From Paenibacillus sp. (GTDB lineage: Bacteria > Bacillota > Bacilli > Paenibacillales > Paenibacillaceae): 64,000 bases of DNA. Shown in pieces: positions 17,482 through 25,183 of the stretch. A program made the position numbers and the translations under genes. The DNA is taken from assembly GCA_017512705.1 (NCBI GenBank), contig JAFWEX010000026.1:1-64000 (forward strand). Direction: 5' to 3'. Positions within the stretch are counted from its first letter, which is position 1; the number at the start of each line of letters is the position of its first letter. Under the pieces are notes generated by a model. That model searched no databases, was not told where the DNA came from, and saw nothing but the letters and a program-made list of their open reading frames with translations.

Positions 17482-18602
17482 CGGATTCGCCGATCTAAAC
17501 GCCATATGTCTGCGATGGATCTGAGGAAGCGTAGGGAATCCTTCCAGATATGAATATGAGATCCTTCCCGGTCAATACATGCAACTTGCAGTTGAAGCAC
17601 TCTTAATTTCAATCTTTTTGCAAGAAACATCATTTCAAGGTCTACAGCAAGTCCAAGATTCTCCTTCAAATGCGGAAATAATCTTCTGACTGCAACTGCA
17701 CTTAGAACCTTCAATCCTGTCTGTGAATCAATAACTCCCTCTGGTAAAAAAGGCTTAGAAATTAATCTTTTACAAAAACTTAGTCCGACACGTATCCAAG
17801 GACGGTTTTCTGCTGAAGTATCTTTGGTTCCAGTGATCATGTCGTAGTAACCCAGTCGCACAATGTTGATCATACGAGCAATATCTTCAATAAAAAACGA
17901 GTCATCCGCGTCTACAAAAACAAAATAATCTGCTTCAACTTCCTTCATTCCCTCTAGGTATGTACCTGCTTTTCTTGTGTTTCTACCTAGTTCTTTAGCA
18001 TTCAGCAGCGGACTAACATCACGGTTTATTCGGTTAATGGACAGCGTCGTATCTTTTTCCAACGTTTGGATCAACTCTAAAGTTCGGTCTCCGCTACCAT
18101 CATCAATCAGATACAGAGATCCTTCGATAACGTGTGTACAGATATAGTCTTGTAACTTGCGGCAAAAGCTCTCGACGTATGCAAATCGTTCCTCTTCATT
18201 GTAAACTGACAATACAAAAGCGATATGTGTGCTTTTCGTAGGATACTCAGGATGTAACAAACTTTGGATATCTGTAATCAATTTATCGGGATAGTTTGCA
18301 TTCCAATGTAAAAGACGAATCCTTCCAACCCCATTTATTTGTATCATGTGCTGGTCCTGTAAACTTGAATGCACATCTGTAATAATCAACAGAGGCAGAT
18401 GAGGATCAACAGCCCGTATAGCATTAGCTGCTGCTACCACGTCCTCTGGATCTATGTAATCGACTACGCAACAACGTATCTCTTCGAACGGATGACCTTC
18501 TGTATGGAAAGAGGTATCGCCTAATTTCACATCATAGAAATGAATTAATTCTTTGAACTTAATATTTCTTCCATTATCGGTCAGAACGAAAACAGGGTCC
18601 AT
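17478..18602 (-). CDS. Degenerate receiver-like domain fused to a family 2 glycosyltransferase
   Basis: 374 residues from the ATG at 18602 (GGAGG 8 bases upstream). Residues ~1-120 form a receiver-like alpha/beta domain: first strand DPVFVLTDNG, third strand CCVVDYID, fourth strand LPLLIITD, fifth strand RIRLLHWN. The VVDY aspartate is kept, but the acidic pair and the KP lysine are absent. Residues ~125-374 are a GT2 domain of the dolichyl-phosphate-sugar synthase type (VLSVYNEEE, LIDDGSGDRT, FVFVDADDSF, DSQTGLK). The N-terminal half is homologous to the separate protein at 19813-20229. The gene opens the GT2-flippase-GT4-GT2 unit. A likely role is priming or lipid-sugar donor synthesis, with the front domain giving regulation or docking; the latter is inference. 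Confidence 0.88.
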   Translation of the reverse strand: MDPVFVLTDNGRNIKFKELIHFYDVKLGDTSFHTEGHPFEEIRCCVVDYIDPEDVVAAANAIRAVDPHLPLLIITDVHSSLQDQHMIQINGVGRIRLLHWNANYPDKLITDIQSLLHPEYPTKSTHIAFVLSVYNEEERFAYVESFCRKLQDYICTHVIEGSLYLIDDGSGDRTLELIQTLEKDTTLSINRINRDVSPLLNAKELGRNTRKAGTYLEGMKEVEADYFVFVDADDSFFIEDIARMINIVRLGYYDMITGTKDTSAENRPWIRVGLSFCKRLISKPFLPEGVIDSQTGLKVLSAVAVRRLFPHLKENLGLAVDLEMMFLAKRLKLRVLQLQVACIDREGSHIHIWKDSLRFLRSIADIWRLDRRIR

Positions 18603-19051
18603 GGTCACGCCTCCAAGCAAAATGATATAGTTCTATTTTCCCAATTAATATTTAAGAATGTTTGTTTGTTTGTATGAATTTAGTATAAAAATGATTGTAC
18701 TACCTTCATAATTCCCCATCATTCGACACGCTCAGAGGCTATGATTTATGAATATAAAAGATGATTTCAGTGACTTCTTATACGTATAATACGTATCAAT
18801 ATGTTATTATAGAAAAATAGATTAATCATATTGTTGCCTACACATAAGACCCAGGCAAAAGTTTGGAAATTTTTATGAATCGAGAAAGAAGAACGCATCT
18901 GTTATACTGCATAGAATAGTAATGTTTTATATTAAATCCATATTTTTACTTTAATGTGAATAGAAACTTTGACCATCGTACATTTACATCGGTTTCTTGT
19001 ATTCATTTCGTACTTTCTTAACAAATTACTTTTCACCAGGAGTGTTGAGCT
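18603..19051. promoter_or_regulatory. Divergent AT-rich control region between the glycan unit and response regulator 2
   Basis: This 449-base stretch has no convincing gene. It must hold the promoters of the minus-strand glycan unit and of the plus-strand regulator. It contains a run of GTTT repeats near 18660-18675, paired ATACGTAT palindromes at 18780-18796, and an AGGAGTG ribosome binding site just before 19052. No -10/-35 pair stands out clearly enough to assign. Confidence 0.5.
18780..18796. promoter_or_regulatory. Tandem ATACGTAT palindromes, candidate operator
   Basis: ATACGTAT occurs at 18780-18787 and again at 18789-18796, giving a 9-base repeat period of two self-complementary octamers. 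Direct repeats close to one helical turn apart are the usual arrangement of OmpR-family binding sites, so the neighbouring regulators are natural candidates. No identical pair was found upstream of the gene at 5972. Confidence 0.35.
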
Positions 19052-19750
19052 ATGTCTATTAAAGTACTTCTTATCGAAGATGAGAAAAATTTAGCGGATA
19101 TGATCGCCTTTTTCCTAGAGGAGGAAGGATACATAACGGAACGAGCTCATCATGCCCGTGAGGCACTTCATCTATTTTCGGAGTTTCAACCTGACATTGT
19201 CGTAACGGACCTCATGCTTCCAGAGATGGATGGAAACGATCTTGTCGACGCTGTTCGTCAAAATTCAACTGTACCCATACTGATGATCTCTGCAAGCACG
19301 ATGCTGAATGATAGATTGCGAGCATTGCGAAATGGGGCGGATGATTTTCTCTGCAAGCCATTCAGCTTGAAAGAGTTGGATGCTAGAATTAAAGCGTTAC
19401 TTCGCCGATCTACCATTACATACCAAGACAAATCTGCAAAAGAGGAAGAGCCCGAAATGGTTACCGGTCAAATTAATGTAAACGAATATCGCAGAACATT
19501 GTTTGTAAACGGGATCGAAATTGAAGTAACCCACATTGAGTTTGAAATTATGAAGGAGTTATATCGTAACCCGGGTAAAGTTTTTACGCGCAATGAACTG
19601 ATGGACCGTATCAAAGGCTCGGAACGTGCTTATCTGGATCGAACCATTGACGTACATATCTCCAGTTTGCGTAAAAAAATTGAGCCTGACCCCAAAAATC
19701 CGCGTTATATCAAAACGGTATGGGGCACAGGCTATAAATATATGGCCTAG
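19052..19750 (+). CDS. OmpR/PhoB-family response regulator (paralogue 2)
   Basis: 232 residues, the same length as its paralogue at 5972. It has the LIEDE acidic pair, phospho-acceptor Asp53 (VVTDLMLPE), Lys102 in LCKPFSLKEL, and a winged-helix output domain with RAYLDRTIDVHISSLRKKIE. The two proteins diverge mainly in the linker (residues ~124-155) and in the alpha3-alpha4 face of the receiver, which could set kinase specificity, while the DNA-reading region is conserved. It is divergent from the receiver-GT2 glycan unit and converges on the receiver-like gene at 19813, ending 62 bases away. It probably controls the surface-glycan genes; that is inference from position. Confidence 0.95.
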   Translation: MSIKVLLIEDEKNLADMIAFFLEEEGYITERAHHAREALHLFSEFQPDIVVTDLMLPEMDGNDLVDAVRQNSTVPILMISASTMLNDRLRALRNGADDFLCKPFSLKELDARIKALLRRSTITYQDKSAKEEEPEMVTGQINVNEYRRTLFVNGIEIEVTHIEFEIMKELYRNPGKVFTRNELMDRIKGSERAYLDRTIDVHISSLRKKIEPDPKNPRYIKTVWGTGYKYMA

Positions 19751-19812
19751 ATCGACCGTTAATTCAGAGATTTGCATACATAACAACTGTTGCAAGCACT
19801 GCTTCTTAAGCT

Positions 19813-20229
19813 CTACTTCATGTGTAGAACGGAAAGCATAGCTAAGGGTGTCTCGTACCCAAAGGTGAGCAGCCACCGCTCAATGCTACGAAGCAATTGA
19901 TCGGGATCTTGCTCATTCCAGAGCACCAATCTTACAGGACCTGTACCGGGAATCTGTTGCAGGTGACGTTTGCGGATCAATGACTGAAAATCGGTAATAA
20001 CCACTACAGGAACGTCCGGCACAAAGGCACGAATAGCACTCGCTGCCGATATAGCCTGCTCGGCGTTCCTGTAATCCACAATGCAAAATCGAGAATCTTC
20101 CCAATCTCCTCTTCCTATTCCCTTAACTGAATCTGATGGCACAGAAGCAATCCAATCCTCAAACAATTGATTGATTTTCTCATAGTTGACACGACGCTCT
20201 CCATCCGTTAGTACAGCGACAGGTTCCAT
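19813..20229 (-). CDS. Stand-alone degenerate receiver-like protein, paralogue of the GT2 fusion's N-terminal domain
   Basis: 138 residues from the ATG at 20229 (GGAGG 8 bases upstream; the frame is open to 20277). It aligns along its length with residues 1-120 of the fusion at 17478-18602: MEPVAVLTDGER, then CIVDYRNAEQ, SAIRAF, VPVVVITDFQSL, and PVRLVLWNEQDPDQLL. The receiver core strands are recognisable, but the acidic pair and the conserved lysine are missing, and an LxWN motif stands at the fifth strand. It has no enzymatic motif. It could bind a partner of the fusion protein or the same kinase; no named family is recognised. Confidence 0.75.
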   Translation of the reverse strand: MEPVAVLTDGERRVNYEKINQLFEDWIASVPSDSVKGIGRGDWEDSRFCIVDYRNAEQAISAASAIRAFVPDVPVVVITDFQSLIRKRHLQQIPGTGPVRLVLWNEQDPDQLLRSIERWLLTFGYETPLAMLSVLHMK

Positions 20230-20471
20230 AGATATAACCTCCATTAGCTTCTTCTGTCCTATTGTGTCAGGTTTCATTTAAAAATGTTCGTTTTTGAAAA
20301 TGAAAGAATTGTTAATAATCTTCGTATTTCTTCACATCCATCTGAGGAACTGTTATTTAAAGTCATGTCATTTCGCAGTTTCCCTAAATTCATGTAAAAT
20401 AGACATATCCCCGAATTGATTTACTTTACGGGACATTACGTATCCATTTGTTAATATAGGAGGTTACATCC

Positions 20472-21614
20472 ATGAATATAGTTTCCATTGAACCAACACC
20501 CAGTCCAAATACGATGATGCTTCATCTCGATGAACGACTTGAAGATGGAATTCGCAGAACTTACACACTGGATAACGAGCGTTCAGCCCCTGCGTTTATT
20601 CGTCAAATGCTTCACATTCCAGGCGTAAAAAGTGTATTTCATACGACCGATTTTGTTGCTCTGGACCGTAAGGGCAATGCGGACTGGTCTTTCATTCTTG
20701 GTGAAGTACAGAATCGTCTAGGCCAGGAAGGCATTCAGCTGGACTGGATTGAAGCAGAAGATGCTTCAGGTGAACATTTTGGTGAGGCGCAAGTTTTTGT
20801 TCAGTTCTTCCGGGGCGTACCGATGCAGATTCGAGTTAAGGCTGGAAGCAAAGAAGAACGGATCTCGTTATCAGACCGTTTCGTCAAAGCAGTTACCGAA
20901 GTGGCCAGTGCAACGCTGATCAAAGAGCGAAAGCTGAGCGATTACGGGGTACGATACGGGGAGTTACCGGATATTGCGCGTGAAGTCGAACAAGAACTCG
21001 AAGCAGCCTATCCTCCCGAACGATTGGAGCAAGTCATCCAGCAGGCCATTGCTCATGGTACCAATACAGAAGAATTCGTTGAACGCCGTCGTGAGCTGGA
21101 TGGAGCTGAACTTGAAGCTGCACTTCGCAGCGACGACTGGAATGTTCGTTATGCTGCATTGGATGGTATGGAACCTACAGAGGAAAGGCTGCCGTTGATA
21201 GCACAAGCGCTGCGTGATAGCAAAATGCAAATTCGCCGCTTGGCTGTTGTATATCTGGGCGATATCCGCACACCTGAGGCAATGGAATTATTATATGAAG
21301 CACTTCAGGACAGTTCTCCTGCGGTGCGGCGTACTGCTGGGGATACCTTATCCGACATCGGTGACCCTGCAGCGACACCGGCCATGATCGAAGCGTTAAC
21401 TGACAAAAGCAAACTCGTACGTTGGCGTGCTGCCCGCTTTCTGTATGAAGTCGGGACCGAGGAAGCTGAGCAAGCTCTGCGCCTAGCTGCTGAAGATCCT
21501 GAATTCGAAGTAAGCTTGCAGGCCAAGATGGCACTGGAACGCATTGAGTCTGGTGAACAGGCCGCTGGAACGGTATGGCAGCAGATGGCGGGACGGAATA
21601 AAAAGCAGGAGTAG
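20472..21614 (+). CDS. Conserved virulence factor C-like protein (Nfu-N plus HEAT repeats)
   Basis: 380 residues. The first ~90 residues (IEPTPSPNTMMLHLDE, then IPGVKSVF, then FVALDRKGNADWSFIL) match the Nfu/NifU N-terminal domain. A middle domain follows, and the C-terminal ~180 residues are HEAT-like repeats of about 31 residues (RLPLIAQALRDSKMQIRRLAV, DSSPAVRRTAGDTLSDIGD and so on). The architecture is that of staphylococcal CvfC. Its molecular role is not established; an iron-sulfur or scaffold function is suggested only by the Nfu-N fold, and I see no CxxC cluster motif. The start has AGGAGG 9 bases upstream. It appears monocistronic and ahead of the lysine riboswitch region. Confidence 0.85.
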   Translation: MNIVSIEPTPSPNTMMLHLDERLEDGIRRTYTLDNERSAPAFIRQMLHIPGVKSVFHTTDFVALDRKGNADWSFILGEVQNRLGQEGIQLDWIEAEDASGEHFGEAQVFVQFFRGVPMQIRVKAGSKEERISLSDRFVKAVTEVASATLIKERKLSDYGVRYGELPDIAREVEQELEAAYPPERLEQVIQQAIAHGTNTEEFVERRRELDGAELEAALRSDDWNVRYAALDGMEPTEERLPLIAQALRDSKMQIRRLAVVYLGDIRTPEAMELLYEALQDSSPAVRRTAGDTLSDIGDPAATPAMIEALTDKSKLVRWRAARFLYEVGTEEAEQALRLAAEDPEFEVSLQAKMALERIESGEQAAGTVWQQMAGRNKKQE

Positions 21615-21758
21615 TTGCTCTATCGTAGCGCCCTCCCAACTTTTGTTATTGCACTCTAAAACGATGAGGGGTATACTTGTGTCTGTTTGATTAATAGCCT
21701 ACTCGTTACGCTAAGTGTAATTTCTAATTTCATAAACAATAGATACACCTCATCCATT

Positions 21759-21930
21759 GCATGGTGAGGTAGAGGTCGCGGGTGCGATCAGTACGCTGAA
21801 GGAGGCGCTAGGAGCCGCTGTTGAGATCAGCCGAAAGGTGTACCCGCCGAAGCTCTCTGGATGTTCCTTCACAGTCTAGCGAGCTGGGGCTGCAGCCGAA
21901 AGGTGCAGAACTGTCACATAAGCAGGTATA
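21759..21930 (+). promoter_or_regulatory. Lysine riboswitch (L box) controlling lysP
   Basis: The leader holds the conserved L-box blocks in order: TAGAGGTCGCG, then ATCAGTA, then GGAGCCGCTGTTGAGATCAG, two CCGAAAGG boxes (near 21832 and 21897), GCCGAAGC near 21848, and GGGGCTGCAG. A small extra stem (ACCTCA at 21748 with TGAGGT near 21765) lies at the 5' side. A transcription terminator follows at 22011 and then a lysine permease, exactly the expected context. Lysine binding should favour termination. The boundaries are approximate, as the outer P1 helix was not folded in full. Confidence 0.92.
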
Positions 21931-22010
21931 TCTTTTTTTTCGAAATAGGTATGACTTCTTTTGTGTTGAGCTATCTTAATCATCTGGGACATGGTGCGGA
22001 CATTAATACT

Positions 22011-22043
22011 AAAGACCGCTGGCTCATGCCGGTGGTCTTTTTT
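22011..22043 (+). terminator. Riboswitch-controlled intrinsic terminator
   Basis: AAAGACC at 22011 pairs with GGTCTTT, followed by a T-rich tract. It lies between the aptamer and the lysP ribosome binding site and is presumably the off-state hairpin of the lysine riboswitch. Confidence 0.9.
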
Positions 22044-22094
22044 CGTTTATGGAGCAAAAGCCTGCATCAGCATTACAAATGAAGGAGTGTTTCC

Positions 22095-23588
22095 ATGCAA
22101 CACCGCAGTAACCAATCACAAACAACAACCAGAACAATTGAACCTACCCTGAAAAAAGGTTTGCGTGCACGCCATATGACCATGATTGCCCTGGGTGGTT
22201 CCATTGGAACCGGGCTGTTTTTGGCAAGTGGTACCGCGATCTCAACTGCTGGCCCCGGTGGTGCTTTAGTTGCCTATGCGGCCGTTGGTATTATGGTTTA
22301 TTTCCTGATGACCAGCTTGGGTGAACTTGCAACCTTTATGCCAGATTCTGGTTCTTTTAATACGTATGCCGCACGTTATGTAGATCCCGCTCTGGGCTTC
22401 GCCATGGGCTGGAACTTCTGGTACAACTGGGCTGTAACAATTGCAGCTGAACTCGCTGCTGCTACCGTTCTGATCAAATACTGGTTTCCGGACAGCTCAT
22501 CCATGTTATGGAGTTTATTGTTCCTAGTCATGATCTTTGCCTTGAATATCCTGTCTGTCAAAGGATATGGGGAATCGGAGTATTGGTTTGCCATTATTAA
22601 AGTGGCTACTGTCGTCATTTTCCTGTGTGTCGGCGTGCTGATGATCTTTGGCATTATGGGTGGTGAAGCTGTCGGCTTTAGCAACTTTACCGTGGGAGAT
22701 GCACCATTTAATGGAGGTTTCTTCACTGTACTCGGTGTGTTTATGGCAGCCGGTTTCTCCTTCCAAGGAACGGAGTTGATTGGGGTTGCAGCCGGTGAAA
22801 GCGAGAACCCGCGGGAAAATGTACCTCGTGCGATTCGCCAAGTCTTCTGGCGGATTCTGATCTTTTACATTTTGGCTATTACCGTAATCAGTTTGATTAT
22901 TCCCTATACACATCCGAATCTGCTGAAGGGTGATCTGGAAAACATCGGAGTCAGTCCGTTTACACTTGTGTTCGAAAAAGCAGGACTCGCCATTGCGGCT
23001 TCTGTGATGAATGCCGTTATTCTGACTTCTGTGCTCTCTGCCGGCAACTCGGGCATGTACGCTTCCAGCCGGGTACTTTATGCTCTTGCCCGGGATGGTA
23101 AAGCCCCCCGTTTCCTTGGCAAGCTGAATAAACGTGGTATTCCAATGAATGCATTGCTCATCACAACCGCGGTTGGCATGCTGGCATTTTTGGCTTCCCT
23201 CTTCGGTGACGGTGTCGTCTATACCTGGTTGCTCAATGCATCCGGTATGTGCGGATTTATTACGTGGCTCGGAATTGCAATCAGCCATTATCGCTTCCGC
23301 CGGGCCTATGTGGCACAAGGGCGAGATTTAAGAGATCTCCCTTACCGTGCACGATGGTTCCCATTCGGACCAATCTTTGCTTTTGTCCTGTGTATCATCG
23401 TCATTCTGGGACAGAACTATCAAGCATTTACAGGCGAACATATCGATTGGAACGGTGTCTTTGTAGCCTATCTGAGCTTACCGTTGTTCCTGATTCTGTG
23501 GCTCGGTTACAAATGGATCAAAAAGACCAAAGTTGTGCCGCTGCAGGAATGTGACTTTCCCCCTATGGAACCAACCGACATCAAGTAA
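22095..23588 (+). CDS. lysP: Lysine-specific permease (APC superfamily)
   Basis: 497 residues, hydrophobic with about 12 helices. It follows E. coli LysP closely throughout: ARHMTMIALGGSIGTGLF at the first helix, then GWNFWYNWAVTIAAEL, SFQGTELIGVAAGESENP, IIPYTHPNLL, SAGNSGMYASSRVLY and ISHYRFRRAYVAQG. It imports lysine with protons. AAGGAGTG precedes the ATG. The lysine riboswitch and terminator upstream independently support the substrate, because uptake would be shut when lysine is plentiful. A strong terminator follows, so it is a single-gene transcript. Confidence 0.97.
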   Translation: MQHRSNQSQTTTRTIEPTLKKGLRARHMTMIALGGSIGTGLFLASGTAISTAGPGGALVAYAAVGIMVYFLMTSLGELATFMPDSGSFNTYAARYVDPALGFAMGWNFWYNWAVTIAAELAAATVLIKYWFPDSSSMLWSLLFLVMIFALNILSVKGYGESEYWFAIIKVATVVIFLCVGVLMIFGIMGGEAVGFSNFTVGDAPFNGGFFTVLGVFMAAGFSFQGTELIGVAAGESENPRENVPRAIRQVFWRILIFYILAITVISLIIPYTHPNLLKGDLENIGVSPFTLVFEKAGLAIAASVMNAVILTSVLSAGNSGMYASSRVLYALARDGKAPRFLGKLNKRGIPMNALLITTAVGMLAFLASLFGDGVVYTWLLNASGMCGFITWLGIAISHYRFRRAYVAQGRDLRDLPYRARWFPFGPIFAFVLCIIVILGQNYQAFTGEHIDWNGVFVAYLSLPLFLILWLGYKWIKKTKVVPLQECDFPPMEPTDIK

Positions 23589-23611
23589 TAAAGTTTAATA
23601 CTGATCCTCAT

Positions 23612-23660
23612 CCCCTGTTTTGCAAAGAGCCAGCTCTTTATCGAACAGGGGATTTTTCTT
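23612..23660 (+). terminator. Intrinsic terminator after lysP
   Basis: CCCCTGTT at 23612-23619 pairs with AACAGGGG at 23644-23651, followed by ATTTTTCTTG. An inner AAAGAGC/GCTCTTT stem extends the hairpin. Confidence 0.9.
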
Positions 23661-23708
23661 GTTTTCTGTTCGACGTGTTGAAGGTAGCGTTAAATGAACA
23701 TCTCAAAA

Positions 23709-23742
23709 TAAAAAAAAGAGCGCCCTTCTTCCAGAGCACTCC
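23709..23742 (-). terminator. Intrinsic terminator after the transglutaminase-like gene
   Basis: Read on the minus strand, GAGTGC pairs with GCGCTC (one G-T pair) and is followed by a run of seven or more T. It lies 80 bases past the stop at 23822. Confidence 0.8.
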
Positions 23743-23821
23743 TTACATTGAAAATTTCTTTATTATTACCGTTCACTTCAATGGTGCTTGAGCTGAACCT
23801 GCTGAACCCGAATCCTTCTCC

Positions 23822-24949
23822 TTACATGGTCCAATTAATTTTGACACGCAGATCTGTTGTGCCTTCCAGCTTGGAAACAAAATAAGAGATCGATTTCATT
23901 CCGAGCTGGTAGAGATCCTGCAAATCTTCGATCAAACGGTTCTCCGTCCCCTTATATCTGAACGTGAGCGAAGTACCGCCTTCCTTCAGTATATTCTGAA
24001 CTTTAGTTTTGAGCACTGCCCGTTCCTTGATCGCATCCTCTTCATCATACAAAGAGTACTCCAGTGCATGATACAGTTTCTGATACACCTCTTGCTTATT
24101 GCCTCCTGACTTCATCAGTTGAAGTAGAGCTTCACGGTAAGGTGCGGATGCCGATGGATACTTGTTTTTTCCTGTCCAGACATGGTCACGTGCCATCTCT
24201 TTATCACTTAACAAGTAATAATTATGGCTTACCTTACCTTTGCGGTCAGGCGTTGGATCATCCCATGTGGTGTCCATGTGGTACCACTTTCCATCCAGCT
24301 TCACCAGGTTCCAGGCATGAAGCTGTCCTCCTGCTTTCCCTTCCACAATTCGATTCTCAATCCCTACCTGCTCCAACATTCGATAAGCTAGCAATGAGTA
24401 TCCTTGACATACGGTACTACCTGTGGCCAGTCCATCATAGGCCGTGTACTTTTGTAGGGAAGTATCATAGGAGAGATTAAGCACAATCCAGTCATGAATA
24501 ACCGTAGTCTTCTCATGGCTGGTCATGCCGGGTTTAATGATTTCTTTCAGCACATGATCCACTTTCCGATTTACGTAATCGGTCTGAGCTTTCGTCTCCC
24601 TGTAAGAGAGGGTGATATGTACCTCGGCTGTTGTATTCGAACCTTTATAATTAAATGCATAACTTTTCACCGTATATTGAATATAGGGATCGCTTTTCAT
24701 TGCTTCGTCGATTGAGGTCTGCAGCTGTTTTTTGAGTCCTTTCACATTGCCCTTGTAAGTAAACATCAATTTTTCTGTACGTTGTGACATCGCATTCAAC
24801 AAAGTATGGCGCAGGTCCGTTGCAGTAGATAGTTCTGATGTACCCGAGGCTGCATATAATTGATCCAAATCAATTGTACGCGGAAGCCATTCCACAACAA
24901 GGCAACTTGCCAGCAATATCGTAATCACTCGTTTAGCTTTCTTGGCCAT
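23822..24949 (-). CDS. Secreted transglutaminase-like protein
   Basis: 375 residues. A basic start and hydrophobic core (MAKKAKRVITILLASCLVV) indicate a signal peptide or N-terminal anchor; the Cys in LLASC could be a lipobox but is followed by LVVEW, so lipidation is doubtful. The central domain carries a transglutaminase/cysteine protease triad: Cys181 in STVCQGYS, a His in QLHAWN and an Asp in HMDTTWDDP. The order and spacing match the bacterial transglutaminase-like superfamily. The C-terminal ~90 residues are a separate alpha/beta region. Bacterial relatives act as wall-associated peptidases or cross-linkers; the real activity cannot be told. It is preceded by the YcdB-SLH gene on the same strand with a hairpin between. 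Confidence 0.88.
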   Translation of the reverse strand: MAKKAKRVITILLASCLVVEWLPRTIDLDQLYAASGTSELSTATDLRHTLLNAMSQRTEKLMFTYKGNVKGLKKQLQTSIDEAMKSDPYIQYTVKSYAFNYKGSNTTAEVHITLSYRETKAQTDYVNRKVDHVLKEIIKPGMTSHEKTTVIHDWIVLNLSYDTSLQKYTAYDGLATGSTVCQGYSLLAYRMLEQVGIENRIVEGKAGGQLHAWNLVKLDGKWYHMDTTWDDPTPDRKGKVSHNYYLLSDKEMARDHVWTGKNKYPSASAPYREALLQLMKSGGNKQEVYQKLYHALEYSLYDEEDAIKERAVLKTKVQNILKEGGTSLTFRYKGTENRLIEDLQDLYQLGMKSISYFVSKLEGTTDLRVKINWTM

Positions 24950-25055
24950 GAAAGGAAACCACCTCTCTTTGCTACATTCTCTTGCAATATTGTATCATAA
25001 AAAATCTCGCTCTCCTGTTCTATATTTTTCATATGAGAGCATATCAAACCAAATA

Positions 25056-25077
25056 GGGGCCTTCGACGGAAGGCCCC
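25056..25077 (-). terminator. GC-rich hairpin after the YcdB-SLH gene
   Basis: GGGGCCTT at 25056-25063 pairs perfectly with AAGGCCCC at 25070-25077. On the minus strand it is followed by only a short T-rich stretch (TATTTGGTTT), so termination may be partial. It lies 107 bases past the stop at 25184. Confidence 0.7.
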
Positions 25078-25183
25078 TTGATTTTGGGCTGTAGCTGCAG
25101 TCATCTTGTTTCCCGCTTCTCTTCATCCTATGTCTTTCAATGGCAAGTTATGAATTGCGCCAGGATCACTCCGTAGATCAGCA

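Noticed and set aside
1-20229. Prophage or integrative element as the source of the glycan block
   Set aside because: No integrase, transposase, phage structural gene, tRNA or attachment-like repeat was seen at either side.
22524-23318. 264-residue minus-strand open frame inside lysP
   Set aside because: Polar, low-similarity composition and complete overlap with a very well conserved permease.
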